Assembly: GCA_013002295.1 (NCBI GenBank)
Contig: JABDKI010000032.1
Span: 1-33,050, forward strand
Reading direction: 5' to 3'
DNA: 33,050 nucleotides
From: Altererythrobacter sp.
GTDB lineage: Bacteria > Pseudomonadota > Alphaproteobacteria > Sphingomonadales > Sphingomonadaceae
Part shown: positions 8,526-17,385 of the stretch, piece after piece
How positions within the stretch are numbered: the stretch's first letter is position 1
How the letters are laid out: every line of letters begins with the position of its first letter
Position numbers and translations under genes: made by a program
The notes under the pieces: model-generated
Told to the model about the DNA's origin: nothing
What the model saw: only the letters and a program-made list of their open reading frames with translations
Databases searched by the model: none

Positions 8526-9929
8526 ATGAGTCATACTTTCGATTCCACTGTCCTGCGCGAATATGACATTCGCGGCATCATTGGCGAGACCCTGGGGCCG
8601 GATGATGCGCGCGCGATCGGGCGAAGCTTTGGCAGCATGCTGCGCGAAGCAGGCGGGCGAAAGGTCGCAGTGGGATATGACGGGAGAGTCAGCTCGCCCA
8701 TGCTCGAACATGCGCTGGTCGAGGGATTGACCGCTAGCGGCTGCGACGTGGTCCGTATCGGCATGGGCGCAACCCCGATGCTCTATTATGCAGAGGCATC
8801 ACGCGAAGATGTGGACGGCGGCATTCAGATAACCGGCAGCCATAACCCCGCCAATTACAATGGCTTCAAGATGGTATTTCAAGGCCGTCCATTTTTTGGC
8901 GCAGACATCCAGAAACTGGGTGAGGTCTCGGCCCAAGCCGCCTGGATCGACGGTACCGGCAGCATTGAGACGCGTGATATCCTGGACGAATACGTCAATC
9001 GCATGCTTGAGGGGCTGGATGGTATCGATGCCGGGTCTCTCGCCGGCATGAAGGTTGGCTGGGATGCCGGAAACGGAGCGGCCGGCCCTGCGCTTGAGCT
9101 GCTCGCTGCGCGTCTGCCGGGAGAGCATCATCTGCTCTACACCGATGTCGACGGGAATTTTCCAAACCATCATCCTGACCCCACTGTTGAAGCCAATCTG
9201 GCGGATCTGAAGGCGCTCGTCGCTGAGAAGAAGCTCGATTTTGGCATAGCTTTTGACGGCGACGGTGACCGGATCGGCGCAATCGACGGTCAAGGCCGCG
9301 TAATTTGGGGCGATCAGTTGCTGATGATCTACGCAGAGGATGCGCTGAAAACCCATCAAGGCGCGACGGTGATCGCCGATGTGAAGGCCAGCCGCGCGTT
9401 ATTTGACCACGTTGCGAAATGCGGCGGCAAGCCACTGATGTGGAAGACGGGACACTCGCTGATTAAGTCCAAAATGAAGGAAACAGGTTCCCCGCTTGCG
9501 GGTGAAATGAGCGGGCACGTGTTTTTCGCGGACACCTATTACGGGTTTGACGACGCGCTTTATGCCGGTGTGCGGTTGATCGCGGCGGCTGCGCGACTGG
9601 GTAAATCGGTCACGGAGCTGCGCGGCGCAATGCCGGACATGCTCAACACACCTGAAATGCGTTTCCAGGTCGATGAAAGCCGCAAATTCGCCGCGATCGA
9701 TGAAGTCAGCGCGCGGCTGGCGGATAGTCCTGCAGATGTGAATGCTACGGATGGTGTACGGGTCACGACGCAAGACGGTTGGTGGCTGCTACGTGCATCG
9801 AACACGCAGGATGTGCTGGTCGCGCGCGCGGAAAGCGATACTCAGGAAGGGCTTGAGCGTCTGCTCGGACAGATTGATGAGCAACTGGCGCTATCCGGCC
9901 TGGAACGCGGGACAAGCGTGGGGCACTAA
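8526..9929 (+). CDS. Phosphomannomutase/phosphoglucomutase (alpha-D-phosphohexomutase)
   Basis: Interconverts hexose 6-phosphates and 1-phosphates, supplying mannose-1-P or glucose-1-P for GDP-mannose, exopolysaccharide and lipopolysaccharide synthesis. The 467-residue protein has the four family landmarks: catalytic phosphoserine in TGSHNP (S105), the metal loop DGDGDR at 244-249, the sugar-binding GEMSGH at 326-331 and the phosphate-binding RASNT at 423-427. The frame stays open upstream into the J-domain gene, but ATG 8526 gives the natural N-terminus ([17 protein letters not shown]). It resembles AlgC/ManB-type enzymes; which sugar it prefers cannot be read from the sequence. Confidence 0.93.
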   Translation: MSHTFDSTVLREYDIRGIIGETLGPDDARAIGRSFGSMLREAGGRKVAVGYDGRVSSPMLEHALVEGLTASGCDVVRIGMGATPMLYYAEASREDVDGGIQITGSHNPANYNGFKMVFQGRPFFGADIQKLGEVSAQAAWIDGTGSIETRDILDEYVNRMLEGLDGIDAGSLAGMKVGWDAGNGAAGPALELLAARLPGEHHLLYTDVDGNFPNHHPDPTVEANLADLKALVAEKKLDFGIAFDGDGDRIGAIDGQGRVIWGDQLLMIYAEDALKTHQGATVIADVKASRALFDHVAKCGGKPLMWKTGHSLIKSKMKETGSPLAGEMSGHVFFADTYYGFDDALYAGVRLIAAAARLGKSVTELRGAMPDMLNTPEMRFQVDESRKFAAIDEVSARLADSPADVNATDGVRVTTQDGWWLLRASNTQDVLVARAESDTQEGLERLLGQIDEQLALSGLERGTSVGH

Positions 9930-9954
9930 GAATATTTTGAGAGGGATCGCAGCT

Positions 9955-10755
9955 ATGAAATTTTGGAAGAAAGCAATCTTGGCCTCCGCGCCCCTGGCCC
10001 TGACGTTTGGCACGCCCGCCGCAGCGCAAGATGCCGAGTCCGAAGAAGACGTCATGGCTATGATGGCTCAGATGTTTCCGGTTGAGCCGCTGACACCAGA
10101 GGAGGAAGCGCGACTGCCGATTAGCCAGGAAATCATCGACAAGATGATCCCGCCAGGCACTTTGGGCGAAATGATGGGCTCAATGTTCGACGGCATGATG
10201 GGGCCGATTATGGAGATGGCCTCGAAAGCCAGCTCTGGCGATGTGGCGAAATCGCTTGGCGTCAGTGCTTACGAATTGGACCTGAATGAAAAACAGCTGG
10301 CAGAAGTTGCGACGATCCTTGATCCGGTGCGGGAAGAGCGCAATGCGGCTATTGGCGCGGTAATGCCGGCAATCATGGGCCGCATGATGGATGCCATGGA
10401 ACCAAGTATGCGCAAGGCCATGACGGAGGCCTATGCGATCACTTTTACCGATGCCGAACTCCAAGACATCAATGCCTTCTTCTCTACCGAGAGCGGCTTG
10501 AGCTACGCACGTAAGAGCTTCACTTTGGCAAGCGACCCGCGTGTTATCGGAGCGACGATGGAAGCCATGCCCGCGATGATGGAAGCGATGGCCAATATGG
10601 AAAGCGAAATGGAAGCAGCCACAGCTGACCTGCCACCTTTGCGAGCCTATGAAGAGCTTTCGCCGGGCGAGCTGTCGCGCATCTCCGAGCTGACGGGGCT
10701 TGGCCTTGAAGACATCAAGACGGGAATGATGGCGGCAAGCGAGGCTTCCGAATAG
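9955..10755 (+). CDS. Secreted methionine-rich protein with DUF2059-like region
   Basis: A 266-residue protein of unknown function. The N-terminus (MKFWKKAILASAPLALTFG..AAAQ, about 1-25) is a signal peptide, so the mature protein should be periplasmic. 29 of 266 residues are methionine, concentrated in clusters at about 34-40, 64-88, 141-162 and 198-219. The stretch around 157-190 (AMTEAYAITFTDAELQDINAFF followed by TESGLSYARKS) resembles the DUF2059 family. The start is ATG 9955, preceded by GAGAGGG; the reading frame extends further upstream into the mutase gene but that part is not natural coding. It lies 25 bases after the mutase gene on the same strand and could be in its operon. Metal binding is a guess from composition only. 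Confidence 0.75.
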   Translation: MKFWKKAILASAPLALTFGTPAAAQDAESEEDVMAMMAQMFPVEPLTPEEEARLPISQEIIDKMIPPGTLGEMMGSMFDGMMGPIMEMASKASSGDVAKSLGVSAYELDLNEKQLAEVATILDPVREERNAAIGAVMPAIMGRMMDAMEPSMRKAMTEAYAITFTDAELQDINAFFSTESGLSYARKSFTLASDPRVIGATMEAMPAMMEAMANMESEMEAATADLPPLRAYEELSPGELSRISELTGLGLEDIKTGMMAASEASE

Positions 10756-10783
10756 CCGCTATCCGCGCCATAGCGGGCAGGTA

Positions 10784-13246
10784 ATGTCCGCAAGCGATCC
10801 GCCCATTCAGGTTCCGCCTGAGATCACAGTCTGGTTCACCGGGCGCGGTTGGCGCGTGCGGCGGCATCAGGCGGAAATGCTCGCAGCTTCGGATGCGGGC
10901 AAGCACGCGCTGCTGGTGGCGGATACCGGTGCAGGCAAGACGCTGGCAGGGTTTCTGCCAACACTGGCGGATTTTGCGCCCTCCCGGTTTGCGGACAGCG
11001 CGCCGCATCAAGGCCTGCACACACTCTATGTCTCTCCGCTCAAGGCGCTGGCGCATGATGTGCAGCGCAATCTGCTGACACCAATTGAAGAAATCGGGCT
11101 GCCGATCCGGGTCGAGACGCGCAGCGGCGATACACCGTCTGATCGAAAGAAACGCCAGCGAGTGAAGCCGCCGCACGTACTGCTGACCACGCCCGAAAGC
11201 CTCTCGCTCTTGCTGTCCTATCCCGATAGTTTCGAGATGTTCGAAGGATTGAAGCGTGTAGTGGTGGACGAGGTCCACGCATTTGCGACCGGCAAGCGCG
11301 GCGATCTGCTCGCGCTCTCGCTCAGCCGGTTGCAGGCTATTGCGCCCGATATGCAGCGGGTTGCGTTGTCCGCGACAGTCGCTGACCCTGCTGGGATTTG
11401 CGGGTGGCTCGCTCCGTGGGGCGATGTTGACTCCATCCAGCTGGTCGAAGGCGAACAGGGCGCCGAACCCGAGGTCGATATCCTCTTGCCGTTCGAAGAG
11501 CGCGTGCCGTGGGGCGGGCATGCCGGGCGCTGGGCGATTCCTCAGCTCATGGCGGAGATTGGGCGCAACAAGACAACTCTCGTCTTCACCAACACGCGCT
11601 TTCTGGCCGAATTCATATTCCAGCTGCTGTGGGATGTGAACGAGGAAAACTTGCCTATTGGCATCCATCATGGCTCACTCGCGACAGAGGCACGGCGCAA
11701 GGTCGAAGGCGCGATGACACGCGGCGAGCTGCGCGCGCTGGTGTGCACGGCGAGCCTGGATCTGGGGATCGATTGGGGCGACATCGACTGCGTGGTGCAA
11801 ATGGGCGCGCCCAAGGGCTCGTCGCGGCTGCTGCAGCGTATTGGCCGCGCCAACCACCGGCTGGATATGCCCAGTCGCGCGATCCTTGTCCCCGGCAACC
11901 GCTTCGAATTCCTCGAGGCAACCGCCGCCAAGGATGCGGTTGATGCGGGTCAACGCGATGGCGAGGATTTCCGCGCAGGCGGGCTTGATGTCTTGGCACA
12001 GCATGTGATGGCGTGTGCATGTGCCGGGCCATTCCAAGAGGATGAATTGCTCAGCGAAGTGCGCTCGACGCTGGCTTACAGCTGGGTCACAGCTGAAGAT
12101 TGGCAGCGCGTGCTCGGCTTTGTCGAGAATGGCGGATACGCATTGCGTGCGTACGACAAGTTCAAACGGATCGTAAGGGACAAGCAAGGCGTCTGGCGGC
12201 TGACTCATCCCGAACATGCGCAGCGGCACCGTATGAATGCGGGCATCATCATCGACAGCGAAATGTTGACTGTGCGGTTCAAGAACGGGCGCAATTTGGG
12301 CCGTGTTGAGGAGCGTTTCGCGGCTACACTATCTCCTGGCGATACCTTTTTCTTCGCCGGGCTCAGCCTGGAGGTTGAGCAGCTCAAGGATATGGACGTC
12401 ATCGTGCGCGCGGCGAAAAAGAGCGCCACGATCCCGAGTTATGGCGGCGCGCGAATGCCGCTGACTACGCATCTGTCGTCGCGAGTGCGCGAAATGCTGG
12501 TCGATCGTGCAGGCTGGGCACGTTTTCCCGATGATGTGCGCGAATGGCTGGAAGTGCAGGATTGGCGCAGCGAGATGCCGGGGCCGGGCATGCTACTGGT
12601 TGAAAGCTTCCCCCACCAAAAGAAACACTACAGCGTCTACTACACATTCGAAGGTTGGAACGCGAACCAGAGCCTGGGCATGCTGATCACGCGGCGGATG
12701 GAGGATCGCGGTCTGCAACCCGGTGGCTTCGTCGCGAATGATTATTCGCTCGCGGTGTGGGGGCTGAAGCCTGTCACCGATCCCGCGCCGTTGCTGTCGC
12801 CTGACATTCTTGAGCATGAATTCGTCGAATGGATACAGGAATCACATCTTCTCCGCCGCGCCTTTCGCGAAGTTGCGGTGATCAGCGGACTGGTCGAGCG
12901 CCAGCATCCCGGCAAACGCAAAACCGGCAAGCAGGTCACCTTCTCGACCGACCTGATTTATGACGTGCTGCGCAAATATGAGCCAGATCATGTGCTGCTG
13001 GAAGCAGCTTGGGCCGATGCAAAGGCGCGCATGACTGATGTGGGTCGGCTTGCTGATCTACTCGAACGCTCAGAGCGTGAATTGCGTCACGTCGAGCTTG
13101 ACCGGGTCAGCCCGCTCGCCGTCCCCGTGATGACGATGATCGGACGCGAAGCTGTGCCACAAGGCGCGATTGATGAAGAGCTGCTGCTAGAGGCGGAAAC
13201 GCTGGCGGGCGAAGCGATGCGAGTGGACCCGGCTACCGGCGAGTAA
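10784..13246 (+). CDS. Lhr-type DEXH-box helicase (ligase-associated DNA damage response family)
   Basis: An 820-residue superfamily 2 helicase. Motifs in order: Q-like RRHQAEML at 26-33, Walker A ADTGAGKT at 46-53, Ia YVSPLKALAHD at 82-92, TPESL at 136-140, II DEVH at 162-165, III SAT at 196-198, IV VFTNTR at 267-272, V and VI with ASLDLGIDWGD at 323-333 and QRIGRANH at 351-358. The long C-terminal half is the winged-helix and Lhr-core region. Length and sequence suit the short bacterial Lhr class often encoded with an ATP-dependent DNA ligase, an exonuclease and a phosphoesterase; none of these partners is in the window. Expected to unwind or remodel nucleic acid during repair. The Shine-Dalgarno sequence is weak. 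Confidence 0.9.
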   Translation: MSASDPPIQVPPEITVWFTGRGWRVRRHQAEMLAASDAGKHALLVADTGAGKTLAGFLPTLADFAPSRFADSAPHQGLHTLYVSPLKALAHDVQRNLLTPIEEIGLPIRVETRSGDTPSDRKKRQRVKPPHVLLTTPESLSLLLSYPDSFEMFEGLKRVVVDEVHAFATGKRGDLLALSLSRLQAIAPDMQRVALSATVADPAGICGWLAPWGDVDSIQLVEGEQGAEPEVDILLPFEERVPWGGHAGRWAIPQLMAEIGRNKTTLVFTNTRFLAEFIFQLLWDVNEENLPIGIHHGSLATEARRKVEGAMTRGELRALVCTASLDLGIDWGDIDCVVQMGAPKGSSRLLQRIGRANHRLDMPSRAILVPGNRFEFLEATAAKDAVDAGQRDGEDFRAGGLDVLAQHVMACACAGPFQEDELLSEVRSTLAYSWVTAEDWQRVLGFVENGGYALRAYDKFKRIVRDKQGVWRLTHPEHAQRHRMNAGIIIDSEMLTVRFKNGRNLGRVEERFAATLSPGDTFFFAGLSLEVEQLKDMDVIVRAAKKSATIPSYGGARMPLTTHLSSRVREMLVDRAGWARFPDDVREWLEVQDWRSEMPGPGMLLVESFPHQKKHYSVYYTFEGWNANQSLGMLITRRMEDRGLQPGGFVANDYSLAVWGLKPVTDPAPLLSPDILEHEFVEWIQESHLLRRAFREVAVISGLVERQHPGKRKTGKQVTFSTDLIYDVLRKYEPDHVLLEAAWADAKARMTDVGRLADLLERSERELRHVELDRVSPLAVPVMTMIGREAVPQGAIDEELLLEAETLAGEAMRVDPATGE

Positions 13247-13267
13247 CCGGGCTCAATCGATTGTAGT

Positions 13268-13687
13268 TTAAGCTGCTTTTTCGCGCCCCAAGATGCGGCA
13301 GGTCGCGCTTGCATGGGCGAAAATCTTTCCGTCCACGTTGGTCAAAGTACCTTCCGAAATTGCCATCGTCCGTGTGCGGTCAATCACTTCTGCGACGGCG
13401 TGGAGCTCTTCCCCCATGGGAACCGGACGTACCATTTTCACATTCAGATCCACCGTGCCGTAGCCAACTTCGGCCGGCAGCAGAGTGTGGATCGCACATC
13501 CCGTTGCCGCGTCCAGAACCGTGGCGGCGAACCCGCCGTGGATGGCCCCCATGGGGTTGGTGTGGCGTTCATCGGCTTTGGCCCGAAAAACCACACGCCC
13601 CTCTTCAGCCTCGATGATCTTCATAGGGATGACGCTGGCGATGCCGCGATCCCCGAAATTTCCGGGCAGCTTTGTTGCCATCCGCAT
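13268..13687 (-). CDS. PaaI-like hotdog-fold acyl-CoA thioesterase
   Basis: A protein of about 139 residues with the hotdog motif NPMGAIHGGFAATVLDAATG (about 44-63), whose Asn, His-Gly-Gly and Asp positions match the PaaI/YdiI thioesterase family that hydrolyses aromatic or fatty acyl-CoA. The substrate cannot be inferred. The start is uncertain: ATG 13687 is the first ATG and a TTG sits at 13690. The open frame continues upstream to a stop at 13735, and those codons (..STETGLELM) read like a conserved N-terminus of the family, yet the only likely beginning there is an ATC at 13726. It converges with the helicase gene, with 21 bases between them. Confidence 0.85.
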   Translation of the reverse strand: MRMATKLPGNFGDRGIASVIPMKIIEAEEGRVVFRAKADERHTNPMGAIHGGFAATVLDAATGCAIHTLLPAEVGYGTVDLNVKMVRPVPMGEELHAVAEVIDRTRTMAISEGTLTNVDGKIFAHASATCRILGREKAA

Positions 13688-13891
13688 CAATTCAAGGCCG
13701 GTTTCAGTGGACTTGGCCTTACTGATGAAAAGTTAGGCCCGGTTCCAGAATTGCCTAACCAACCGAGCAGTGGCGATCGCGGCGAGATCGTGCAGCGAAG
13801 TACGATCGACGGAGACCGGTTGCCGAAGGCGGATAGGCCCACAGAGGAAGTCAAGCGAGTGGCTGAGACGTCTAGGGGCGAGCAGTAGCTC

Positions 13892-15628
13892 TTACTCGGC
13901 GGGAAACCACTGCCCTTCAAACACAACGCCGCGGATCTCGAGGTCTCGCAAAGCCGCTGCTCCCGCTTCGCGCGGGTCGCGATCGAGCACTACAAAATCG
14001 GCTTTCTTGCCCGCAGCGATGCTGCCCACTTGATCATCAAGGCCGATAACTTGCGCGGCTTCGATAGTGATCGCGCGCAATGCCTTGTCTAGGCTCAAAC
14101 GCTCTTCGGGCGCCTTTGTATTCCCCTCGATTGTCATGCGATTGCTCGCTACCCATGCCAGATAGAGCGGGTCGATGGGCGCCATGTTGAAGTCGCTATG
14201 TAGGCCCAGCGCGACCTGCTTGTGTTCCAGCGAGCCGAGGCGGCTCATTTGCGCCGCGCGATCCGGCCCGAGGCCACTGCGGGCATAAGCATCGCCCAAG
14301 ATCCGGATGTAGTTGGGCTGTGCTGAAACCATCAGCTGCATTTCACCGATCCGGCGGTTCTGTGCTTCTGTCGAGTATCCGAGATGTTCAAGAACGCGAT
14401 CCTGTGCTTCTCGCTCTGGAAGTTGCTCGAGAATGCCAAGCACCACATCAAGCCCCTTGTCACCGTTCACATGCGTATGGAGGCTCCATCCCGCGGCCCA
14501 AAATCGTTCAGCTTGTGCTTTCAACACGTCGGGCTCGGTGATCCATTTGCCCTCATGACCATCGCTATAGCCTGGCGGATTCATCTGCATGAACTGAGCG
14601 AAGAAGGCGCCATCCGCGAACAGCTTCACGCGATCTGAGAAGAAGAATTTGTCACTGCCGTATCGTGCGCTCGCGTCAGCGAGCCATGCATTGGGATCAC
14701 CCACGACACTTGGCGCTACAGGAATCGCGAGGATGCGCGAAGGCGTATCTTTACGGTCGTACAGACTCTTGAACAGCGGGGCTTCGGTCGCGATCCCACC
14801 GAAGCCGCCAAACGCCAAGTCTGCGCTTGTTGTGACACCATTCTCAAGCATCATCTGGCGCATCTCAACGAGGCCCTGCGAAATCTTCGCAGGCGAGAAG
14901 AGATAGGGCCGCAGCTTCTCAACACCGCTGAAGAGAGCGGTCTCGTGGATTACTCCGGTTCCAAAGTCGGCATGGGTTGGGTCGACCCCAGGCTTGTCAA
15001 ATTGTGCCGAGAAGGCGTCGGATGTACCGATCCCAAGCAGCTCCAATGCCTTTGTATTGGCGATGATCTCATGGAAGCTGCGCTGCCAGATAACAACGGC
15101 GCGATCGGGCGCAATGGCGTCCAGCTTTGCACGCGTCATTTCACCATGGAATAAGCGGTGATGCCCCCAGGTGATGAACAGTTCTTCATCGCTCTGGCTC
15201 AGCACTTCGCACAACCTAGCCTCGTATTCGTCCTCACCCACAATCGCAGGGTGGCTGCGCCCGGGCAGATCCCAGCTCTCGGGACTGATGAAGGGAAGCG
15301 GCAGCATCATCACCGTTTGCATGGGGTGAATGTGGGGTTCGATGAATCCGGGCATCAGGACGTGGGAGGCAAACCTGCGGTCGACCGTGACATCGCGACC
15401 TTCGGTCCAAGCCGAGAGTTCCTCAACGCTTTGCCCAACGGCGAGAATTATGCCTTCTGATGTCGCGACATATCGTGCTTCGGGAAGGCCTGGTTCCATC
15501 GTGATGATGGTTCCCGCTTCGTATACGGTAACGTCTTTGTAGGGCAGCAGCGCTTCTTCGGACTCCGCTTGGGCCGAAGAGGTCAAACCCAACAGACCAA
15601 CAATGGCCGAAAGTACCAGATGTTTGAT
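13892..15628 (-). CDS. Secreted YtcJ-like amidohydrolase (amidohydrolase family 3)
   Basis: A metal-dependent hydrolase of the amidohydrolase superfamily, probably periplasmic. It has a signal peptide (about residues 1-21, KHLVLSAIVGLLGL..SSAQA), the N-terminal metal site PGFIEPHIHP (H99 and H101), a later HTHVNGDKG segment, LGLHSDFN near the C-terminal metal or catalytic region, and the composite-domain ending GSIAAGKKADFVVLDRDP. The substrate is unknown. Start: no ATG fits. The only usual alternative in frame upstream is TTG 15706, which lies inside a hairpin. ATC 15628 opens the signal peptide and has GAGAGGGG exactly 7 bases before it, so it is given as the likely start (578 residues); TTG 15706 (604 residues) remains possible. 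Confidence 0.8.
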   Translation of the reverse strand: MKHLVLSAIVGLLGLTSSAQAESEEALLPYKDVTVYEAGTIITMEPGLPEARYVATSEGIILAVGQSVEELSAWTEGRDVTVDRRFASHVLMPGFIEPHIHPMQTVMMLPLPFISPESWDLPGRSHPAIVGEDEYEARLCEVLSQSDEELFITWGHHRLFHGEMTRAKLDAIAPDRAVVIWQRSFHEIIANTKALELLGIGTSDAFSAQFDKPGVDPTHADFGTGVIHETALFSGVEKLRPYLFSPAKISQGLVEMRQMMLENGVTTSADLAFGGFGGIATEAPLFKSLYDRKDTPSRILAIPVAPSVVGDPNAWLADASARYGSDKFFFSDRVKLFADGAFFAQFMQMNPPGYSDGHEGKWITEPDVLKAQAERFWAAGWSLHTHVNGDKGLDVVLGILEQLPEREAQDRVLEHLGYSTEAQNRRIGEMQLMVSAQPNYIRILGDAYARSGLGPDRAAQMSRLGSLEHKQVALGLHSDFNMAPIDPLYLAWVASNRMTIEGNTKAPEERLSLDKALRAITIEAAQVIGLDDQVGSIAAGKKADFVVLDRDPREAGAAALRDLEIRGVVFEGQWFPAE

Positions 15629-15689
15629 GGCAATTCCCCTCTCGGCGAGACTCCTAGCGAACAGCCTGATCGGCGTAAATCCATCGTCG

Positions 15690-15705
15690 GTCTCCAGCGA
15701 GACCA
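15690..15705 (-). repeat. Perfect hairpin in the 5' region of the amidohydrolase gene
   Basis: On the minus strand GGTCTC and GAGACC flank a GCTG loop, giving a perfect 6-base stem about 60 bases upstream of the probable ATC start. It directly follows the alternative TTG (15706-15704) and shares its last base, so that codon lies at the base of the stem. It may be an operator or a stabilising 5' leader hairpin. Confidence 0.4.
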
Positions 15706-15765
15706 ATAAAGTCCGCTCCCGAGACTAGAACTGTTTAGATAATCAGGTCAGATAAAGAACGCGGA

Positions 15766-16203
15766 TCACCTCGATCGCTCAAAATCCCTGTGGCGGTGGT
15801 TGCCGATAAAGGCGAAACTTTCCGCGCCCGAATCCTTGATCAGCGCGATTGTCTTGGCCGAGAGATCGTAGCTGGCGAGCCCATCAGGTTCAAAGCGTAG
15901 CAGCGGTTGCTCTGGCATGGTGCTCGCCATTTCAATATTCGCGCGCAGTTGTTCGCGCGTCACAATCGCCCCATTCCAGAACAGCTGACCCTGATTGTCG
16001 ATGTAAACTGTATTAGAAACCGGATCAGCAAAGCCGGTTGGTCCGCTTGGCAAATCGACCTCGGTCTTATGCGTCGCGATTGGCACTACCACGATCAACA
16101 TGATGATGAGGACCAGCAGCACATCAATAAGGCGCGTGACATTCATCTCGCTCATCGGGCGGCGGCTTGCAAAGAGATTGGGGCGGCGGACGGTGTTTGG
16201 CAT
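15766..16203 (-). CDS. ExbD/TolR-family proton-channel subunit (stray third copy)
   Basis: A 145-residue inner-membrane protein with one N-terminal membrane helix (about 24-44) and a periplasmic domain, as in ExbD/TolR. The channel aspartate is present at D27 in RLIDVLLV. The periplasmic part (FEPDGLASYDLSAKTIALIKDSGA) closely resembles the second ExbD of the tonB operon (17386-17826), so it is a paralogue. It is odd in two ways: no exbB-like partner is adjacent, and the usual Pro before LIDV is Arg (R24). It probably joins an ExbB/TolQ complex encoded elsewhere or competes in the TonB-ExbB complex. It lies upstream of the amidohydrolase on the same strand. The 177 bases between it and the stress-protein gene hold no recognisable feature. 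Confidence 0.85.
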   Translation of the reverse strand: MPNTVRRPNLFASRRPMSEMNVTRLIDVLLVLIIMLIVVVPIATHKTEVDLPSGPTGFADPVSNTVYIDNQGQLFWNGAIVTREQLRANIEMASTMPEQPLLRFEPDGLASYDLSAKTIALIKDSGAESFAFIGNHRHRDFERSR

Positions 16204-16380
16204 CGCATATTTTCCCGGAGCTGGAGCCGCTGCTTTCTACTCTCGCCGAACCAGGGCATGCGCACGTCACAGCACCTCTTTCTGTCACCTCACCAAGTGC
16301 GGATGAGGTGTAAGAGAGATAACATACCATACCAATCGGCCATGCAAGCTAAGCACGATGTGAAGCGTCACACACGCCCG

Positions 16381-17196
16381 TTAGTGCGCCAGCAATATCG
16401 GCAGCTGCGGCTCAGACAGCGACTTTCTTGTCACTCCGCCGAGCAGGAATTCTGCAAGCCGTGAATGGCCATAGGCACCCATAACCACCAGTCCGCAATC
16501 GCGCGCCTTGGCGGCTGCAAAAAGAGCATCCGAAACGTGAGCGCCATCCCGCGGGATGTCTAGCACTTCAGCGTGCACTCCATACCGGCTGAGATATTGT
16601 GCGCCTTCCACAGGAGGGAAATCGTGGCGATCGCGATCCTTTTCCTCGCTTATGATTGCCAGAAACACTTTGCTCGACTTGCGCAGCAGGGGGACAGACG
16701 CACGGAGCGCCGCGCAAGCCTCACTAGAATTGTTCCAGGCGACCAGGATCGGCGCCTCGGGATCCAATCTCTCGGTCTCAGGCGGGACAACCAACACCGG
16801 TACCGAAGTTCTCAAGGCCAGCTCTGCGATCATGCTCGAAGGAGCCTGCACCCTTTGCCCGACATCGCGCGGGCCGACGACGATCAGGTCGTTGAGGGCG
16901 GACCGTTCCAGTAGTTTCGACGTTGCGACACCATCGTAACACTGCCACTCCCATTGGACATCCTCATTGGCAAGATCCGTTTCGATCTTCTTTCTGAAAT
17001 TTCCAGCGGCTTCCTTGAGTTGCGGAATGACTGCCATCATTGCGGACCCATAGAAGTCTCCTGGTGCGAAGATTTCGTAACTCACAACTTGCAGGCAAGT
17101 AATGTGGCTGCCGTGCGCGCGCGCAATATCCATCGCAACCTGAAGGCGCGCTTCCATACCTTCATCATCTTCCACATGCAGTAAGATCGATTTCAT
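16381..17196 (-). CDS. Tandem-domain universal stress protein (UspA family)
   Basis: A 271-residue cytoplasmic protein with two Usp domains (about 1-142 and 148-271). The second keeps the ATP-binding pattern GAYGHSRLAEFLLGGVTRKS near the C-terminus; the first ends with VVGPRD and lacks the full glycine pattern, so only the second domain is likely to bind nucleotide. ATG 17196 is preceded by GAGGAGA at a good distance and is preferred over a TTG at 17220. Usp proteins accumulate under stress, starvation or hypoxia; the specific role is unknown. It stands alone, between the stray exbD and the tonB operon terminator. Confidence 0.9.
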   Translation of the reverse strand: MKSILLHVEDDEGMEARLQVAMDIARAHGSHITCLQVVSYEIFAPGDFYGSAMMAVIPQLKEAAGNFRKKIETDLANEDVQWEWQCYDGVATSKLLERSALNDLIVVGPRDVGQRVQAPSSMIAELALRTSVPVLVVPPETERLDPEAPILVAWNNSSEACAALRASVPLLRKSSKVFLAIISEEKDRDRHDFPPVEGAQYLSRYGVHAEVLDIPRDGAHVSDALFAAAKARDCGLVVMGAYGHSRLAEFLLGGVTRKSLSEPQLPILLAH

Positions 17197-17331
17197 GATT
17201 CGTCTCCTCGATTGGAGCAATTCTTAGCACCATATGATGTCTTGTCTTTGACCGAGATCAAAATTGGCAGATCGCCGCCACGCTCTTTTGAGCGCGAGAA
17301 GGCATCAGACTACGGCATGGTCTCAGGCCAA

Positions 17332-17360
17332 CAAAAAAGGGGCGGATTGCTCCGCCCCTT
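17332..17360 (-). terminator. Strong rho-independent terminator of the tonB operon
   Basis: AAGGGGCGGA (17337-17346) and TCCGCCCCTT (17351-17360) form a perfect 10-base stem with a 4-base loop. On the minus strand the stem is followed by a run of T residues (17338-17333). It lies 26 bases past the last exbD stop, so it closes the tonB-exbB-exbD-exbD transcript. Confidence 0.93.
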
Positions 17361-17385
17361 GATCGTGTTTGATTGTAGCTAGCGT

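Noticed and set aside
10715..11671. Minus-strand open frame of 318 codons
   Set aside because: It is antisense to the helicase N-terminal half, which has all its motifs; the composition is typical of a shadow frame.
17281..17294. CGCTC-TTTT-GAGCG hairpin upstream of the stress protein
   Set aside because: It has only a 5-base stem without a T-run; too short to call a terminator or operator with confidence.
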